A DNA stretch of 64,000 bases. Source: Planomicrobium sp. CPCC 101079 (GTDB lineage: Bacteria; Bacillota; Bacilli; Bacillales_A; Planococcaceae). Below, one piece after another: positions 55,128 through 64,000 of this stretch. The number at the start of each line of letters is the position of its first letter. The first letter of the stretch is position 1. A program made the translations under genes and the position numbers. The stretch is taken from contig NZ_VOHC01000011.1 of the NCBI RefSeq assembly GCF_007859275.1, positions 186,001 to 250,000 of the forward strand, given 5' to 3'. The notes under the pieces are model-generated. The model was not told where the DNA came from. It made no database searches and was given only the letters and a program-made list of their open reading frames with translations.

Positions 55128-57308
55128 ATGAAACCCCCTCAAAAGAGGCAAGTCACACAAGCGAAGTCAAAGTTAAAATCCCATATGGTCTTCCGAATGA
55201 ATATCCTCTTTTTCTCCATATTCTTGCTGTTTTCAGTTTTGATACTGCGCTTGGGCTATCTGCAAATTGTCAAAGGCGAAGATTTTGCACGCGCGATTGC
55301 CCGGACGGAAGAAGTTCCAGTCAATACAAGCGTGCCCAGAGGCCGCATTTTCGATAGCGAAGGACGCGTCCAGGTGGATAATGAGCCGGTAAACGCTATT
55401 ACGTACACAGCGATGCAGACAACAAAAAGAGATGAAATGCTCGATGTTGCTAAGGAACTTGCAAAGCTGATCGAAAAAGAAACCGATCGAGTCACGCTTC
55501 GCGATAAACAGGACTACTATATTATGCTCGATACCGAAGCCGCCACAGCAAAAGTGACCGATGAAGAGCGGGCAGCCATTGACAACGAGGACATTACCGA
55601 AAAAGAGAAACAACAAAAGCTGGATGCATTGATCCGTGAAAAAATCACTGACAAAGAACTCGAAAGTTTGACGGAAGAGCAACTGGAGGTGCTGGCGATT
55701 TTTCGTGAGATGACGTCCGGCTACGCTTTGTCGCCACAGATTATAAAAAACAAGGACGTTACACCAGAAGAGTTTGCACGGGTTTCAGAGCGGCTGACAG
55801 ACCCGAAACTAAACGGCGTAAACACCATCACTGACTGGAAACGAGTCAAATCGAGCGATTTAACAATCCTCGGCAGCACAACAACACCGGAACAAGGAAT
55901 ACCAGCGAGCAAGCTGGATTATTACCTGGCACGCGATTACTCCCGCAATGACCGGGTAGGGACCAGTTTTCTCGAGCAGCAATACGAAGAAGTTCTGCAA
56001 GGCCAAAAATCGGTCGTTAAAAACATCACGGATGGAAGAGGCCGGGTCATTGATACCGTACCGGTCGACGAAGGCCAGCCAGGCAAAGACTTGGTTCTGG
56101 CAATGGATACGGAACTGCAATCTTCACTCGAGGATATTGTGGAAGACCATTTGCGCGAGCTGAAAGCGGGGCCGAATTCCCAGCTAGTCCGCGACGCTTA
56201 CCTGGTTATGATGGATCCGAACACGGGAGAAGTGCTGTCGATGGTCGGCAAACAAATCGGAAAAGATGAGGACGGCAAAACCGTAGTCAAGGATTATTCT
56301 TTCGGAGCCATCACATCCGCGTATCCTACGGGGTCCGTCGTTAAAGGCGCAACCTTGCTCACCGGCTATGCGCAAGACGTCATCGAGCTGAATCAAGTGA
56401 TGATTGATGAACCGCTGCAATTTGCCAATGAGGTCAAAAGATCTCTCTTCAACCAAAGTTTGTTCAACCGTGTCCCATTAACGGATACGCAGGCGCTTGA
56501 AGTTTCATCCAACGTCTATATGTTTAAAATTGCACTCGCTATTTCAGGCAACACTTATCAGTATAAACGCGGTTTTTCTGTTGATGCAGAAGATTATAAT
56601 ACAGTCAGAAATTCATTTGCCCAATTCGGACTTGGGGTTCCGACAGGCGTGGATTTACCGAATGAAGGAAGTGGGTTTAAAGGTAAGTTTCTTGAATCTG
56701 AACCCGGAACGTTCCTTAACTTGGCAATCGGCCAGTACGACACGTATACGCCGATGCAGTTGGCTCAATATATATCAACTATCGCAAATGACGGTTACCG
56801 GATGGAGCCGCATATTGTCAAAGAAATTCGGCAAGCTTCATCTGATGGCAAGACACTCGGTCCAGTGGAAACAGTAGTGGAACCCAAAATATTGAACCGC
56901 ATCAACAATACACAAGAAGAGATTGATCAGGTGAAAAAGGGCATGCGACTTGTTTACACTGGAAGTAGAGGATCTGCCCGCTCTTATTTCGGCGATACTG
57001 ACTATACAGCTGCCGGCAAAACCGGTACGGCTGAAATCGAGTATTACGACGATCCGGAAAGCCCTTTTTACACCATGGATTCAATCAATACCGCACATGT
57101 TGGATTTGCGCCATATGATGATCCTCAAATTGCTTATGCTGTCCTGATTCCATATATCACAACCAATACAAAAGTTGTGCCAGGAACAACCCATAAGATT
57201 GCTCGGGCTGCAGTGGATAAGTATTTTGAATTGAAGGCTAAGACAAATGAAGAATCGCCTTCAACCATCAAGGCGCCTTATAAAGAAAAGAACGACGAAG
57301 CTGAATAA
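55128..57308 (+). CDS. pbpA: Class B penicillin-binding protein (PbpA-like transpeptidase)
   Basis: This 726-residue protein has a cytoplasmic start, one membrane anchor (about 28-48), the dimerisation domain (VPRGRIFDSEGRVQVDN) and a transpeptidase domain with SVVK (active Ser, in YPTGSVVKGA), SSN (EVSSNVYMF) and KTG (AAGKTGTAE). It cross-links side-wall peptidoglycan. Place between sodA and pst matches pbpA (PBP2A) of B. subtilis. ATG 55128 follows AAAGGAG; an ATG at 55121 leads into another frame. Confidence 0.94.
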   Translation: MKPPQKRQVTQAKSKLKSHMVFRMNILFFSIFLLFSVLILRLGYLQIVKGEDFARAIARTEEVPVNTSVPRGRIFDSEGRVQVDNEPVNAITYTAMQTTKRDEMLDVAKELAKLIEKETDRVTLRDKQDYYIMLDTEAATAKVTDEERAAIDNEDITEKEKQQKLDALIREKITDKELESLTEEQLEVLAIFREMTSGYALSPQIIKNKDVTPEEFARVSERLTDPKLNGVNTITDWKRVKSSDLTILGSTTTPEQGIPASKLDYYLARDYSRNDRVGTSFLEQQYEEVLQGQKSVVKNITDGRGRVIDTVPVDEGQPGKDLVLAMDTELQSSLEDIVEDHLRELKAGPNSQLVRDAYLVMMDPNTGEVLSMVGKQIGKDEDGKTVVKDYSFGAITSAYPTGSVVKGATLLTGYAQDVIELNQVMIDEPLQFANEVKRSLFNQSLFNRVPLTDTQALEVSSNVYMFKIALAISGNTYQYKRGFSVDAEDYNTVRNSFAQFGLGVPTGVDLPNEGSGFKGKFLESEPGTFLNLAIGQYDTYTPMQLAQYISTIANDGYRMEPHIVKEIRQASSDGKTLGPVETVVEPKILNRINNTQEEIDQVKKGMRLVYTGSRGSARSYFGDTDYTAAGKTGTAEIEYYDDPESPFYTMDSINTAHVGFAPYDDPQIAYAVLIPYITTNTKVVPGTTHKIARAAVDKYFELKAKTNEESPSTIKAPYKEKNDEAE

Positions 57309-57326
57309 GAAGCCGGACTGAATAGG

Positions 57327-57372
57327 ACCGCTATGCGCGCATGGAAACATGCCAAAGCATAGCGGTTTTTTA
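57327..57372 (+). terminator. Terminator after pbpA
   Basis: ACCGCTATGC (57327-57336) pairs with GCATAGCGGT (57357-57366), then T5. An inner GCATG-GAAA-CATGC hairpin fills the loop. Confidence 0.92.
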
Positions 57373-57382
57373 TTTTCCCGCA

Positions 57383-57436
57383 TTTACATTTTCTTAACAT
57401 TCGGTTCATACAAGCTCAACATTGCCCCTATATAGT
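57383..57436 (+). promoter_or_regulatory. PhoP box and promoter of pstS
   Basis: Four hexamers at exact 11-base steps: TTTACA (57383), TTAACA (57394), TTCATA (57405) and TCAACA (57416), followed by TATAGT (57431-57436) as -10. This is the PhoP-P binding pattern of Bacilli (TTHACA direct repeats), so pst should be induced when phosphate is scarce. Confidence 0.88.
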
Positions 57437-57478
57437 TTAACTTGTAAAGCAAACATAAACTTTAGGGGGAACTACTCA

Positions 57479-58447
57479 ATGAAAAACTGGAAGTTTGTCA
57501 TGGCATCAACAATTCTTGGATCGTCTGTACTGCTTGGTGCTTGCGGCGGCAACACCACTCAACAAGGGAGTTCGGAATCGGCAGAACAAGGGAGCTCAGA
57601 ATCAGAAGCTGCACAACTGGAAGGTGAAGTTTCAGGAGACGGTTCATCGACTGTTGCACCGATCATGGAAGGTATTGTTGAAGAATACGCAGGAGCTCAG
57701 CCGAATGTCCAAGTGACTGTCGGAGTTTCCGGAACAGGCGGGGGCTTTGAAAAGTTCATCCAAGGTGAGACAGATTTCTCGAATGCATCACGTCCGATTA
57801 AAGAAGAAGAAGCTAAAAGCCTTGAAGATGCAGGCATTGATTATACCGAGTTTTTGTTAGCATATGACGGATTGTCCGTTGTCGTAAGCAAAGAAAATGA
57901 TTGGGTCGAAGATCTTACAGTTGAAGATTTGAAAAAATTGTGGGTCGAAGACGGCACAACAAAAAAATGGTCAGACATCAACCCTGAATGGCCGGATGAA
58001 GAAGTGGTCTTTTATGCGCCAGGAACAGATTCCGGAACATTTGATTACTTTAACGAAGTGATCCTTGAAGAAGAAGATTTGGTAAGCGCAGCTACACTTT
58101 CTGAAGATGACAACGTATTGGTTCAAGGAATTCAAGCAGATCCAAATGCAATCGGGTTTTTCGGATACGCTTATTACCAAGCAAACCAGGACACGTTGAA
58201 AGTTGTTAAAATCAACGGAGTAGAACCGACAAACGAAACAATCGAGTCAGGTGACTATTCTCCGCTGTCGCGTCCATTGTTCACATACGCAAACAACACA
58301 TCTGCTGCCGAAGAAGAACAAGTTTATGACTTCTTAGAGTATACACTTGAAAATGCTGGAGAAATGGCTGAAGCTGTCGGTTATGTAGCCCTTCCTCAAG
58401 AAGAGTATGATAAAGGATTGGCAGATTTAGAAGCGCTTAAACAATAA
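57479..58447 (+). CDS. pstS: Phosphate ABC transporter substrate-binding lipoprotein
   Basis: PstS captures phosphate outside the membrane. The 322 residues have a lipoprotein signal with lipobox LGAC (lipidated Cys near 22), a Ser/Glu/Gln linker with a repeated QGSSES, and the phosphate-binding loops GDGSSTVAP and [11 protein letters not shown], with APGTDSGTF later. ATG 57479 follows TTTAGGGGGAA. It is the first gene of pstSCAB-phoU. Confidence 0.96.
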   Translation: MKNWKFVMASTILGSSVLLGACGGNTTQQGSSESAEQGSSESEAAQLEGEVSGDGSSTVAPIMEGIVEEYAGAQPNVQVTVGVSGTGGGFEKFIQGETDFSNASRPIKEEEAKSLEDAGIDYTEFLLAYDGLSVVVSKENDWVEDLTVEDLKKLWVEDGTTKKWSDINPEWPDEEVVFYAPGTDSGTFDYFNEVILEEEDLVSAATLSEDDNVLVQGIQADPNAIGFFGYAYYQANQDTLKVVKINGVEPTNETIESGDYSPLSRPLFTYANNTSAAEEEQVYDFLEYTLENAGEMAEAVGYVALPQEEYDKGLADLEALKQ

Positions 58448-58516
58448 ACGGATTGAGCCTAAATTTAGGGGTGAGCAGCCAGCTGCTCACCTTTTGCGGT
58501 TGAAAGGGGATTCTTT

Positions 58517-59443
58517 ATGCGAACATCTGTGCAGGAAATGATCGCGCAGTCGAAAGGGAAAAAGAACAAAAAATTCATGGAGAAAATGATTCCGGTCATT
58601 TTATTCCTTATTGCGTCGGTTTCGGTTTTAACGACAATCGGGATCGTCGTAACGCTAGTTGTTGAAACCATTACGTTCTTCACACGCGTTTCCATAGCCG
58701 ATTTCTTATTTGGCACGACCTGGCTGCCGTTTTCCAATAAAGAGCAGCTGTTTGGAATTTTGCCATTGATCATCGGCACGTTGAAAGTAACGCTAATTGC
58801 TGTAATTGTTGCGGTTCCAATCGGCATCGCATCAGCCATTTATTTAAGTGAATATGCCAGTGAGACAGTGCGCCGCATCGTCAAGCCGGTGCTTGAAGTT
58901 CTTGCAGGCGTGCCAACAATTGTTTACGGATTTTTCGCTTTAACGTTTGTCACTCCGCTTTTGCAAAGCGTTTTTCCTGAAATTAAAATCTTTAACGCTA
59001 TATCACCGGGAATCGTCGTCGGTATTATGATCATTCCGATGATTGCATCGTTGTCAGAAGACGCGATGTCGTCCGTGCCAAAGCAAATCCGCGAAGGCGC
59101 TCTTGCAATGGGCTCGACAAAATTCGAGGTTGCTTGGAAAATCACCGTACCTGCTGCTTTGTCCGGGATTATCGCATCAATCGTTCTCGCAGTGTCCCGC
59201 GCAATTGGCGAAACGATGATCGTATCACTTGCAGGCGGCTCAACGCCAAAGTTCAATGGGGATTTCACTGATTCCATCCAGACGATGACTGCCTATATCG
59301 TTCAAGTATCAAAAGGGGACGCCGGATATGGGACAACCATTTACTATTCCATCTACGCAGTAGGGTTTACATTGTTCATCTTTACCATGCTGATGAATAT
59401 CCTCGCTGGATATGTCTCAAAACGGTTCAGGGAGGAATATTAA
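58517..59443 (+). CDS. pstC: Phosphate ABC transporter permease PstC
   Basis: This 308-residue permease has six membrane helices and the family's EAA loop (IREGALAMGSTKFEVAWKITVPAALSGI). PSIVYGF-like VPTIVYGFFALTFV and LAVSRAIGETMIV fit PstC. It pairs with PstA. AAAGGGGATT precedes ATG 58517. Confidence 0.96.
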   Translation: MRTSVQEMIAQSKGKKNKKFMEKMIPVILFLIASVSVLTTIGIVVTLVVETITFFTRVSIADFLFGTTWLPFSNKEQLFGILPLIIGTLKVTLIAVIVAVPIGIASAIYLSEYASETVRRIVKPVLEVLAGVPTIVYGFFALTFVTPLLQSVFPEIKIFNAISPGIVVGIMIIPMIASLSEDAMSSVPKQIREGALAMGSTKFEVAWKITVPAALSGIIASIVLAVSRAIGETMIVSLAGGSTPKFNGDFTDSIQTMTAYIVQVSKGDAGYGTTIYYSIYAVGFTLFIFTMLMNILAGYVSKRFREEY

Positions 59444-59444
59444 G

Positions 59445-60323
59445 ATGCGCTATATTGAACATGAACAAGTTGTTAAACGCATGAACGGCCGTTTGGTAGC
59501 GAACGTTATTTTTAAAGGAATCTTTCTGGCGGCGACATTGCTTGCGATTCTGGCGCTCGTGTTACTGGCCTACCGGATCATTACGCAAGGAGCAGGGCAT
59601 TTATCACTCGACTTCCTGTCCAATTTCTCGTCGCGTTTTCCTGAAAAAGCTGGAATTAAAGCGGCCTTAATCGGTTCTTTATGGCTTATGGCGGTTGTAG
59701 CGCCGACATCGATTATCCTTGGCGTCGGTTCTGCCATCTACTTGGAAGAATACGCAAAGAAAAATAAAATCACTTCGTTTATCCGAATCAACATTGCGAA
59801 TTTAGCAGGAGTTCCATCCATCGTATTCGGATTGCTCGGCTTGACGATTTTTGTCCGGGCATTTGCTCTGGGCAACAGCATACTTGCTGCAGGGTTCACA
59901 ATGAGTTTGCTCATTTTGCCGGTCATCATCGTAGCTGCCCAAGAAGCGATCCGTTCTGTACCAGGCGAGCTTAGGGAAGCGTCGCTCGGAATGGGAGCCA
60001 CCAAATGGCAGACTATCGTAAAAATCATTTTGCCTGCAGCAATCCCGGGGATTTTGACAGGAAGCATCTTGGCGTTGTCGCGAGCTATCGGTGAAACAGC
60101 ACCACTCATCGTTATCGGAGTTCCGGTCATTATTCAGTTTTTGCCAGCAGGCGTCCTGGATACGTTCACTGCTTTGCCAATTCAAATTTTCGACTGGGCG
60201 AGCCGGCCGCAGCAGGAATTCCAGACAGTTGCCGCAGCTGGAATTATCGTTTTAATGATTTTCTTGCTGTTGATGAACTCGGTTGCAGTTATTATCCGGA
60301 ATAAATTTCAGAAACGTTATTAA
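59445..60323 (+). CDS. pstA: Phosphate ABC transporter permease PstA
   Basis: This 292-residue second permease has six helices, GVPSIVFGLLGLTIFV, the EAA loop LREASLGMGATKWQTIVKIILPAAIPGI and LALSRAIGETAPL. ATG 59445 follows GGGAGGAATA, one base after the pstC stop; an in-frame start inside pstC is rejected. Confidence 0.96.
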   Translation: MRYIEHEQVVKRMNGRLVANVIFKGIFLAATLLAILALVLLAYRIITQGAGHLSLDFLSNFSSRFPEKAGIKAALIGSLWLMAVVAPTSIILGVGSAIYLEEYAKKNKITSFIRINIANLAGVPSIVFGLLGLTIFVRAFALGNSILAAGFTMSLLILPVIIVAAQEAIRSVPGELREASLGMGATKWQTIVKIILPAAIPGILTGSILALSRAIGETAPLIVIGVPVIIQFLPAGVLDTFTALPIQIFDWASRPQQEFQTVAAAGIIVLMIFLLLMNSVAVIIRNKFQKRY

Positions 60324-60350
60324 TGTGTAAAAGTTGAAGGGGGCTTCACA

Positions 60351-61169
60351 ATGACAATGACTATTAAAGCAGAAAAGAAAAAATCTGCGACAAAATTGCA
60401 AGAGCAAGGCATAAAAGTGCCGGTATACCAGACCAAAGAACTTAACTTATGGTATGGCGAAAAACATGCATTGAAAAATATCGATTTAGACATTAATGAA
60501 AATGAAGTAACAGCGATCATCGGCCCGTCAGGGTGCGGGAAATCCACGTATATTAAAACGTTGAACCGGATGGTTGAACTTGTGCCATCGGTCAAGACTT
60601 CCGGTGAAATCCTGTACCGGGACCGCAATATTTTCAGTTCGGATTATCAAGTGGAAGAGCTGCGGACGCGTGTCGGCATGGTATTCCAAAAACCGAATCC
60701 ATTCCCAAAATCAATATACGATAATATCGCATACGGACCGCGCATCCACGGCATCAAAAACAAAAAAATTCTTGATGAAATCGTCGAAAAAAGTTTGCGC
60801 GGAGCAGCAATCTGGGATGAAGTAAAAGACCGGCTGAACGAGAATGCGTACAGCATCTCAGGTGGCCAGCAGCAGCGGATCTGCATCGCTAGAGCATTGG
60901 CGATTGAACCGGATGTCATTTTGATGGATGAACCCACTTCGGCGTTGGATCCAATCTCTACATTAAAAGTCGAAGAATTGGTCCAGGAACTGAAAGAAGA
61001 CTACAGCATCATCATTGTGACGCATAATATGCAGCAGGCTGCCCGGATTTCCGACAAAACTGCTTTCTTCTTGAACGGGGAAGTAATTGAATTTGATGAA
61101 ACCGACGCAATTTTCTCTAACCCATCCGATAAACGGACGGAAGATTATATTTCAGGACGATTCGGTTAA
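60351..61169 (+). CDS. pstB: Phosphate ABC transporter ATP-binding protein PstB
   Basis: This 272-residue ATPase has Walker [10 protein letters not shown], the PstB mark [18 protein letters not shown]-loop [15 protein letters not shown], signature ISGGQQQR, Walker [14 protein letters not shown] and switch His VTHNMQQA. There is a single copy, whereas B. subtilis has two. GAAGGGGGC precedes ATG 60351. Confidence 0.97.
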   Translation: MTMTIKAEKKKSATKLQEQGIKVPVYQTKELNLWYGEKHALKNIDLDINENEVTAIIGPSGCGKSTYIKTLNRMVELVPSVKTSGEILYRDRNIFSSDYQVEELRTRVGMVFQKPNPFPKSIYDNIAYGPRIHGIKNKKILDEIVEKSLRGAAIWDEVKDRLNENAYSISGGQQQRICIARALAIEPDVILMDEPTSALDPISTLKVEELVQELKEDYSIIIVTHNMQQAARISDKTAFFLNGEVIEFDETDAIFSNPSDKRTEDYISGRFG

Positions 61170-61187
61170 GGAAGGGAAGAAAAATCT

Positions 61188-61847
61188 ATGTCAGTACGTG
61201 AAAAATTTGATTTTGAATTGAATTTAGCCCAGAATCAATTGATTGAATTGAGCACAATGGCCATCGAGGCGTTGGACAAATCGATTGATGCATTGATCAA
61301 CCATGATATTGATGCGGCACTGGAAGTAATTGAAGATGATTCTGATATCAATATACTTGAAGAAGAGCTTAATGATCGCGTAATTTTGATCATCGCTAAA
61401 CAATCTCCTGTTGCAACAGATTTGAGAAGGCTTGTCGTTCTCATCAAGATTGCGTCGGATTTGGAACGGATCGGCGATTATGCCGTTAATATTGCCAAAG
61501 AAACGATCCGCATTGGAAAAGAAGAACTCGTTACACCGATTGAGTTGATCAAGCAAATGCGCAATTTGGCAACAGCCATGCTAAGGCAAGTGATTGAAGC
61601 GTTTATCGAAGAAGACGTTGTCAAAGGAAAAGAAATTGCGGAATTGGACGACCAAGTGGATGAGCTGTACGGTGAATCTATCCGCAGACTTATGATGGCA
61701 GGAGCCTCAAATCCGGAAAAATTGAGCCAAATCACGCAACTGGCGTTCATATCGCGTTACATGGAACGTTCAGCCGACCACGCAACAAATATCGCGGAAC
61801 AATTGTTTTATCTGGTTCGCGGGAAGCATTACAATTTGAATAATTGA
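61188..61847 (+). CDS. phoU: Phosphate transport regulator PhoU
   Basis: PhoU links Pst activity to the phosphate two-component system and prevents excess uptake. The 219 residues form two three-helix repeats, each with the metal motif: ASDLERIGDYAVNIAKE and FISRYMERSADHATNIAEQ. It ends the pst operon. B. subtilis lacks phoU here; Planococcaceae and Staphylococcus carry it. Confidence 0.96.
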   Translation: MSVREKFDFELNLAQNQLIELSTMAIEALDKSIDALINHDIDAALEVIEDDSDINILEEELNDRVILIIAKQSPVATDLRRLVVLIKIASDLERIGDYAVNIAKETIRIGKEELVTPIELIKQMRNLATAMLRQVIEAFIEEDVVKGKEIAELDDQVDELYGESIRRLMMAGASNPEKLSQITQLAFISRYMERSADHATNIAEQLFYLVRGKHYNLNN

Positions 61848-61852
61848 TGGTG

Positions 61853-61892
61853 TTCCCGGCAATGGGAAATTGCCGGGAATTTTGTCTTTTTA
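61853..61892 (+). terminator. Terminator after phoU
   Basis: TTCCCGGCAA (61853-61862) pairs perfectly with TTGCCGGGAA (61870-61879), followed by TTTTGTCTTTTT. Confidence 0.87.
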
Positions 61893-61918
61893 AAAGTATA
61901 AAAGTTGAGTTTTCTTGG

Positions 61919-61946
61919 TAGACTTTATATCGGAATGTGCTATAAT
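61919..61946 (+). promoter_or_regulatory. Promoter of rpmG
   Basis: TAGACT (61919-61924) and an extended -10 TGCTATAAT (TATAAT 61941-61946) are 16 bases apart. Confidence 0.65.
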
Positions 61947-62012
61947 AGTTAAGTCGTATAGATCAAATGCTTAAGTTTTAAACGATCTTTGAAAGAATTA
62001 GGAGGGATATCG

Positions 62013-62162
62013 ATGCGTGTTAACATCACATTAGCTTGTACAGAATGTAGCGAACGTAACTACAGCACTGTTAAAAATAAGCGCAACAACCCTGAGCGTC
62101 TTGAAATGAAAAAATATTGCTCACGTGAACAGAAAATGACTTTACACCGTGAAACGAAGTAA
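62013..62162 (+). CDS. rpmG: 50S ribosomal protein L33
   Basis: This 49-residue protein starts [17 protein letters not shown] and ends MTLHRETK, the standard bacterial L33. It carries Cys9, Cys12 and Cys36; the fourth position of a full zinc ribbon (residue 39) is Glu. This in-between state is also seen in Staphylococcus. AGGAGGGATATCG precedes ATG 62013. Confidence 0.96.
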   Translation: MRVNITLACTECSERNYSTVKNKRNNPERLEMKKYCSREQKMTLHRETK

Positions 62163-62172
62163 TTCATTGATT

Positions 62173-62203
62173 GCCAAAACCTATATGGGTTTTGGCTTTT
62201 TTT
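62173..62203 (+). terminator. Terminator after rpmG
   Basis: GCCAAAACC (62173-62181) pairs with GGTTTTGGC (62188-62196), then T7. Confidence 0.93.
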
Positions 62204-62226
62204 CTTTCCGAAGGAGTGTTATACAT

Positions 62227-62799
62227 ATGGAAAAAGTTCAGCAGCGAAAACTAGTATTGGATCAAATGAAAAAAATGGACAAAGACATTTATCGGGAAAA
62301 GTCCGAGAAGATCCGAGGCTGCCTGCTGGAAGACCCGGCTTTCAAAGCAGCGAAAACGATTGGCGTGACCATTGCAGCATTTCCGGAAGTTGATACTCTT
62401 CCGCTCATCGAGTATGCCTGGCAAAACGGCAAGCGCGTAGCTGTCCCGAAATGTGATCCGCTGACCCGTACAATGGATTTCTATGAAATTGTGAATTTTG
62501 ATCAGCTCGAGAGGGTCTATATGAATTTGAAAGAACCGAAAGTTTCAGAGACTACATACCTCGGTCCCGAGCAAATCGATATGATGATTGTGCCAGGAGT
62601 GGTCTTTTCACGATCCGGCTACCGGATTGGCTTTGGCGGCGGCTATTATGACCGGTATTTGTCCAATTATGCTGGTGTGACGCGTTCGTTGGCGTTCGAC
62701 CTGCAAATTGTCGATTCTGTGCCGGTTGAGGTTCATGATGTACCGGTTGAGGGTATATATACTGAGAGTGTTTATTGGAACGGGAAGGTGAACCGATGA
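62227..62799 (+). CDS. yqgN: 5-formyltetrahydrofolate cyclo-ligase
   Basis: This 190-residue enzyme turns 5-formyl-THF into 5,10-methenyl-THF with ATP. It has an N-terminal Arg/Lys ATP-contact region, TLPLIEYAWQNGKRVAVP, and the signature IVPGVVFSRSGYRIGFGGGYYDRYL. ATG 62227 follows GAAGGAGTG; longer reading covers the rpmG terminator. The stop overlaps yqgQ as ATGA. Confidence 0.95.
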   Translation: MEKVQQRKLVLDQMKKMDKDIYREKSEKIRGCLLEDPAFKAAKTIGVTIAAFPEVDTLPLIEYAWQNGKRVAVPKCDPLTRTMDFYEIVNFDQLERVYMNLKEPKVSETTYLGPEQIDMMIVPGVVFSRSGYRIGFGGGYYDRYLSNYAGVTRSLAFDLQIVDSVPVEVHDVPVEGIYTESVYWNGKVNR

Positions 62800-62984
62800 A
62801 AACCCTTTATGATGTTATGCAGCTGTTAAAAAGCTACGGCACAGTTATTTATACGGGAGACCGCCAAGCGGATCTCGACTTGATGGAAGATGAAATCAAA
62901 GAACTTTACAAGCAGCAATTCATTTCCGCTAAAGATTTTTCTGCGGCTTTGCTAATCTTGCGCCAAAAGAGAAATGGGAATTAA
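62796..62984 (+). CDS. yqgQ: YqgQ family protein (DUF910)
   Basis: This 62-residue protein starts MKTLYDVMQLLKSYGTVIYTG and contains RQADLDLMEDEIKELY, the DUF910 form, a small helical protein of unknown function that has been linked with nucleic-acid binding. It is translationally coupled to yqgN (ATGA). Confidence 0.88.
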   Translation: MKTLYDVMQLLKSYGTVIYTGDRQADLDLMEDEIKELYKQQFISAKDFSAALLILRQKRNGN

Positions 62985-63109
62985 AAGTTCTTCGGATCCT
63001 GAAACTTTCGGGTAATTCGTTCGTCTAGATATAGGTGTGCTTTTATGATAAGATCATAAGCAGTTTAAGCTCTCTTAACAGAGAAGAGAAGGTCCGGAAA
63101 GAAGATAAA

Positions 63110-63160
63110 GTGGAACGAGAATTTGTAAAATTGGCAAAAGGAGGATGTGGAGGATGTTAA
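63110..63160 (+). other. Possible 16-codon leader ORF before ltaS
   Basis: GTG 63110 opens MEREFVKLAKGGCGGC and stops at TAA 63158-63160, so its stop overlaps the ltaS start (ATGTTAA). A GGAAAGAAG lies before it. The Gly-Cys end is simply the ltaS Shine-Dalgarno region read in frame, so chance is quite possible. The 169-base gap otherwise holds a weak TATGAT (63044) and small hairpins. Confidence 0.2.
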
Positions 63161-64000
63161 AAAAGGAATGGCCAAAACATTCAATCCTCGTAATAGCAAT
63201 TATTGCAACTTGGCTAAAAACGTATATTGTCTATAAAACCAGCTTTTCGATAACCATCGATAATGCATTGCAAGAGTTTATTTTGTTCATCAACCCATTA
63301 AGCTTGATTCTTTTTGTTTACGGCATTTCGCTTTTCTTCAAAAGCGAAAAAGGGAAAAATCGCTATTTGGTAACAGTGACAGTTATTTCATCAATCGTTC
63401 TTTATGCCAACGTAGCGTTTTACCGGTTTTTCAGCGATTTTATCACGTTGCCGGTGCTTTTTCAGACCGAAAATTTCGGCGATTTGGGTTCAAGTGCGTC
63501 TGAAAGCATCTTTTGGACGGATATCTTCTATTTTGCCGACGTCTTTATACTGCTGTTCGCCATTAAATTTTTAAAAGTAAACACTGGAAACATCAAATCG
63601 CTTTTGGTTCAGCGGAAAGCCTATTTCATATTGTCAGCCGCTATTTTATTTTTTAATTTGGGTCTTTCTGAAGCTGAGCGCCCTCAATTATTAACACGGG
63701 GTTTTGATCGTGAAATGCTTGTTAAAAATATCGGCATGTACAATTATCATCTTTATGATCTTTATGTCCAATCAAAATCTCAAGCGCAGCGCGCGCTCGC
63801 GGATGGATCCGAACTTGTTGAAGTGAACAACTACGTCCGGGCAAATCAGGCAGAACCTTCTGAAGATATGTTCGGGGCAGCAGAAGGAAGAAACTTGATT
63901 GTTGTGTCTCTGGAATCGATGCAGACATTTCCGATCAACAATACGATGAATGGCCAAACCATCACACCGTTTATGAATGAATTGACGAAAGACGAAGATA
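63154..64000 (+). CDS. ltaS: Lipoteichoic acid synthase family protein, N-terminal part
   Basis: The gene leaves the window at the right edge; 282 codons are visible. It has five membrane helices (about 8-23, 45-62, 73-92, 126-146, 152-172), then the start of the extracellular sulfatase-like domain: LIVVSLESMQTF (metal Glu about 253) and NGQTITPFMNEL, where the Thr is the expected nucleophile. LtaS enzymes polymerise glycerol phosphate on the outer membrane face. Its position after yqgQ corresponds to YqgS of B. subtilis, an LtaS paralogue. GGAGGATGTGGAGG precedes ATG 63154. Confidence 0.92.
   Translation, partial: MLKKEWPKHSILVIAIIATWLKTYIVYKTSFSITIDNALQEFILFINPLSLILFVYGISLFFKSEKGKNRYLVTVTVISSIVLYANVAFYRFFSDFITLPVLFQTENFGDLGSSASESIFWTDIFYFADVFILLFAIKFLKVNTGNIKSLLVQRKAYFILSAAILFFNLGLSEAERPQLLTRGFDREMLVKNIGMYNYHLYDLYVQSKSQAQRALADGSELVEVNNYVRANQAEPSEDMFGAAEGRNLIVVSLESMQTFPINNTMNGQTITPFMNELTKDED

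Noticed and set aside
55121-55357. An alternative plus-strand frame from ATG 55121
   Set aside because: It soon loses protein character, while the frame from 55128 gives a full penicillin-binding protein.

Overview
The window is a stretch of conserved chromosome from a low-to-moderate-GC Firmicute of the Bacillales. Gene order follows the Bacillus subtilis yqeG-to-yqgS region almost gene for gene, from the yqeG/yqeH/aroE cluster to the ltaS paralogue. Several details point to Planococcaceae, most likely Planococcus or Planomicrobium: (i) the sporulation genes that sit in this order in Bacillus (gpr-spoIIP between rpsT and lepA, yqfC-yqfD before phoH) are absent; (ii) glycyl-tRNA synthetase is the single-chain type; (iii) zinc uptake genes sit directly with zur; (iv) phoU closes a pst operon that has one pstB. 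The genus is inference. All family names come from motifs recognised by eye, not from a search.

Layout: 1-1119 phospholipid genes (pssA part, psd). 1159-6086 is a tight operon (yqeG, yqeH, aroE, yhbY, nadD, yqeK, rsfS, yqeM) for ribosome maturation, NAD and shikimate synthesis. 6168-9737 is the DNA-uptake locus comEA-comEB-comEC. 9775-11370 holds yqzM, holA and rpsT. 11589-14619 holds lepA and hemW. 14714-22662 is the class I heat-shock operon hrcA-grpE-dnaK-dnaJ with prmA, rsmE and mtaB, controlled by a CIRCE element. deoC, rpsU, the membrane-raft operon (NfeD protein, floA, an unrecognised membrane protein) and phoH follow. 27882-32971 is pgpH-ybeY-dgkA-cdd-era-recO.

A convergent glyS with a T-box leader (33055-34690) is followed by ccpN, the PEP synthase regulator, dnaG and sigA. 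An acyl-CoA dehydrogenase gene with a perfect-consensus cre site and a cytochrome c gene come next, then trmK and the Nif3 family gene. Two genes point the other way (a P-loop kinase-like protein and ispH), then cshB and nfo. 47268-49372 is a zinc ABC transporter/zur operon with a candidate Zur operator. ispG and a nucleotidase gene are on the minus strand. Phosphate handling occupies 52075-53706 (Na/Pi symporter) and 57383-61847 (PhoP box, pstSCAB, phoU), with sodA and a class B penicillin-binding protein between. The end carries rpmG, 5-formyl-THF cyclo-ligase, yqgQ and a truncated lipoteichoic acid synthase.

I saw no mobile element, CRISPR array, tRNA or rRNA gene, and no cluster that looks like an undescribed system. 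The most useful observations are regulatory: the inverted repeat around the comEA promoter, the cre site at 39579-39594, the zinc operon operator, and the long imperfect inverted repeat between dnaJ and prmA. There is also a lineage signature of lost sporulation genes.
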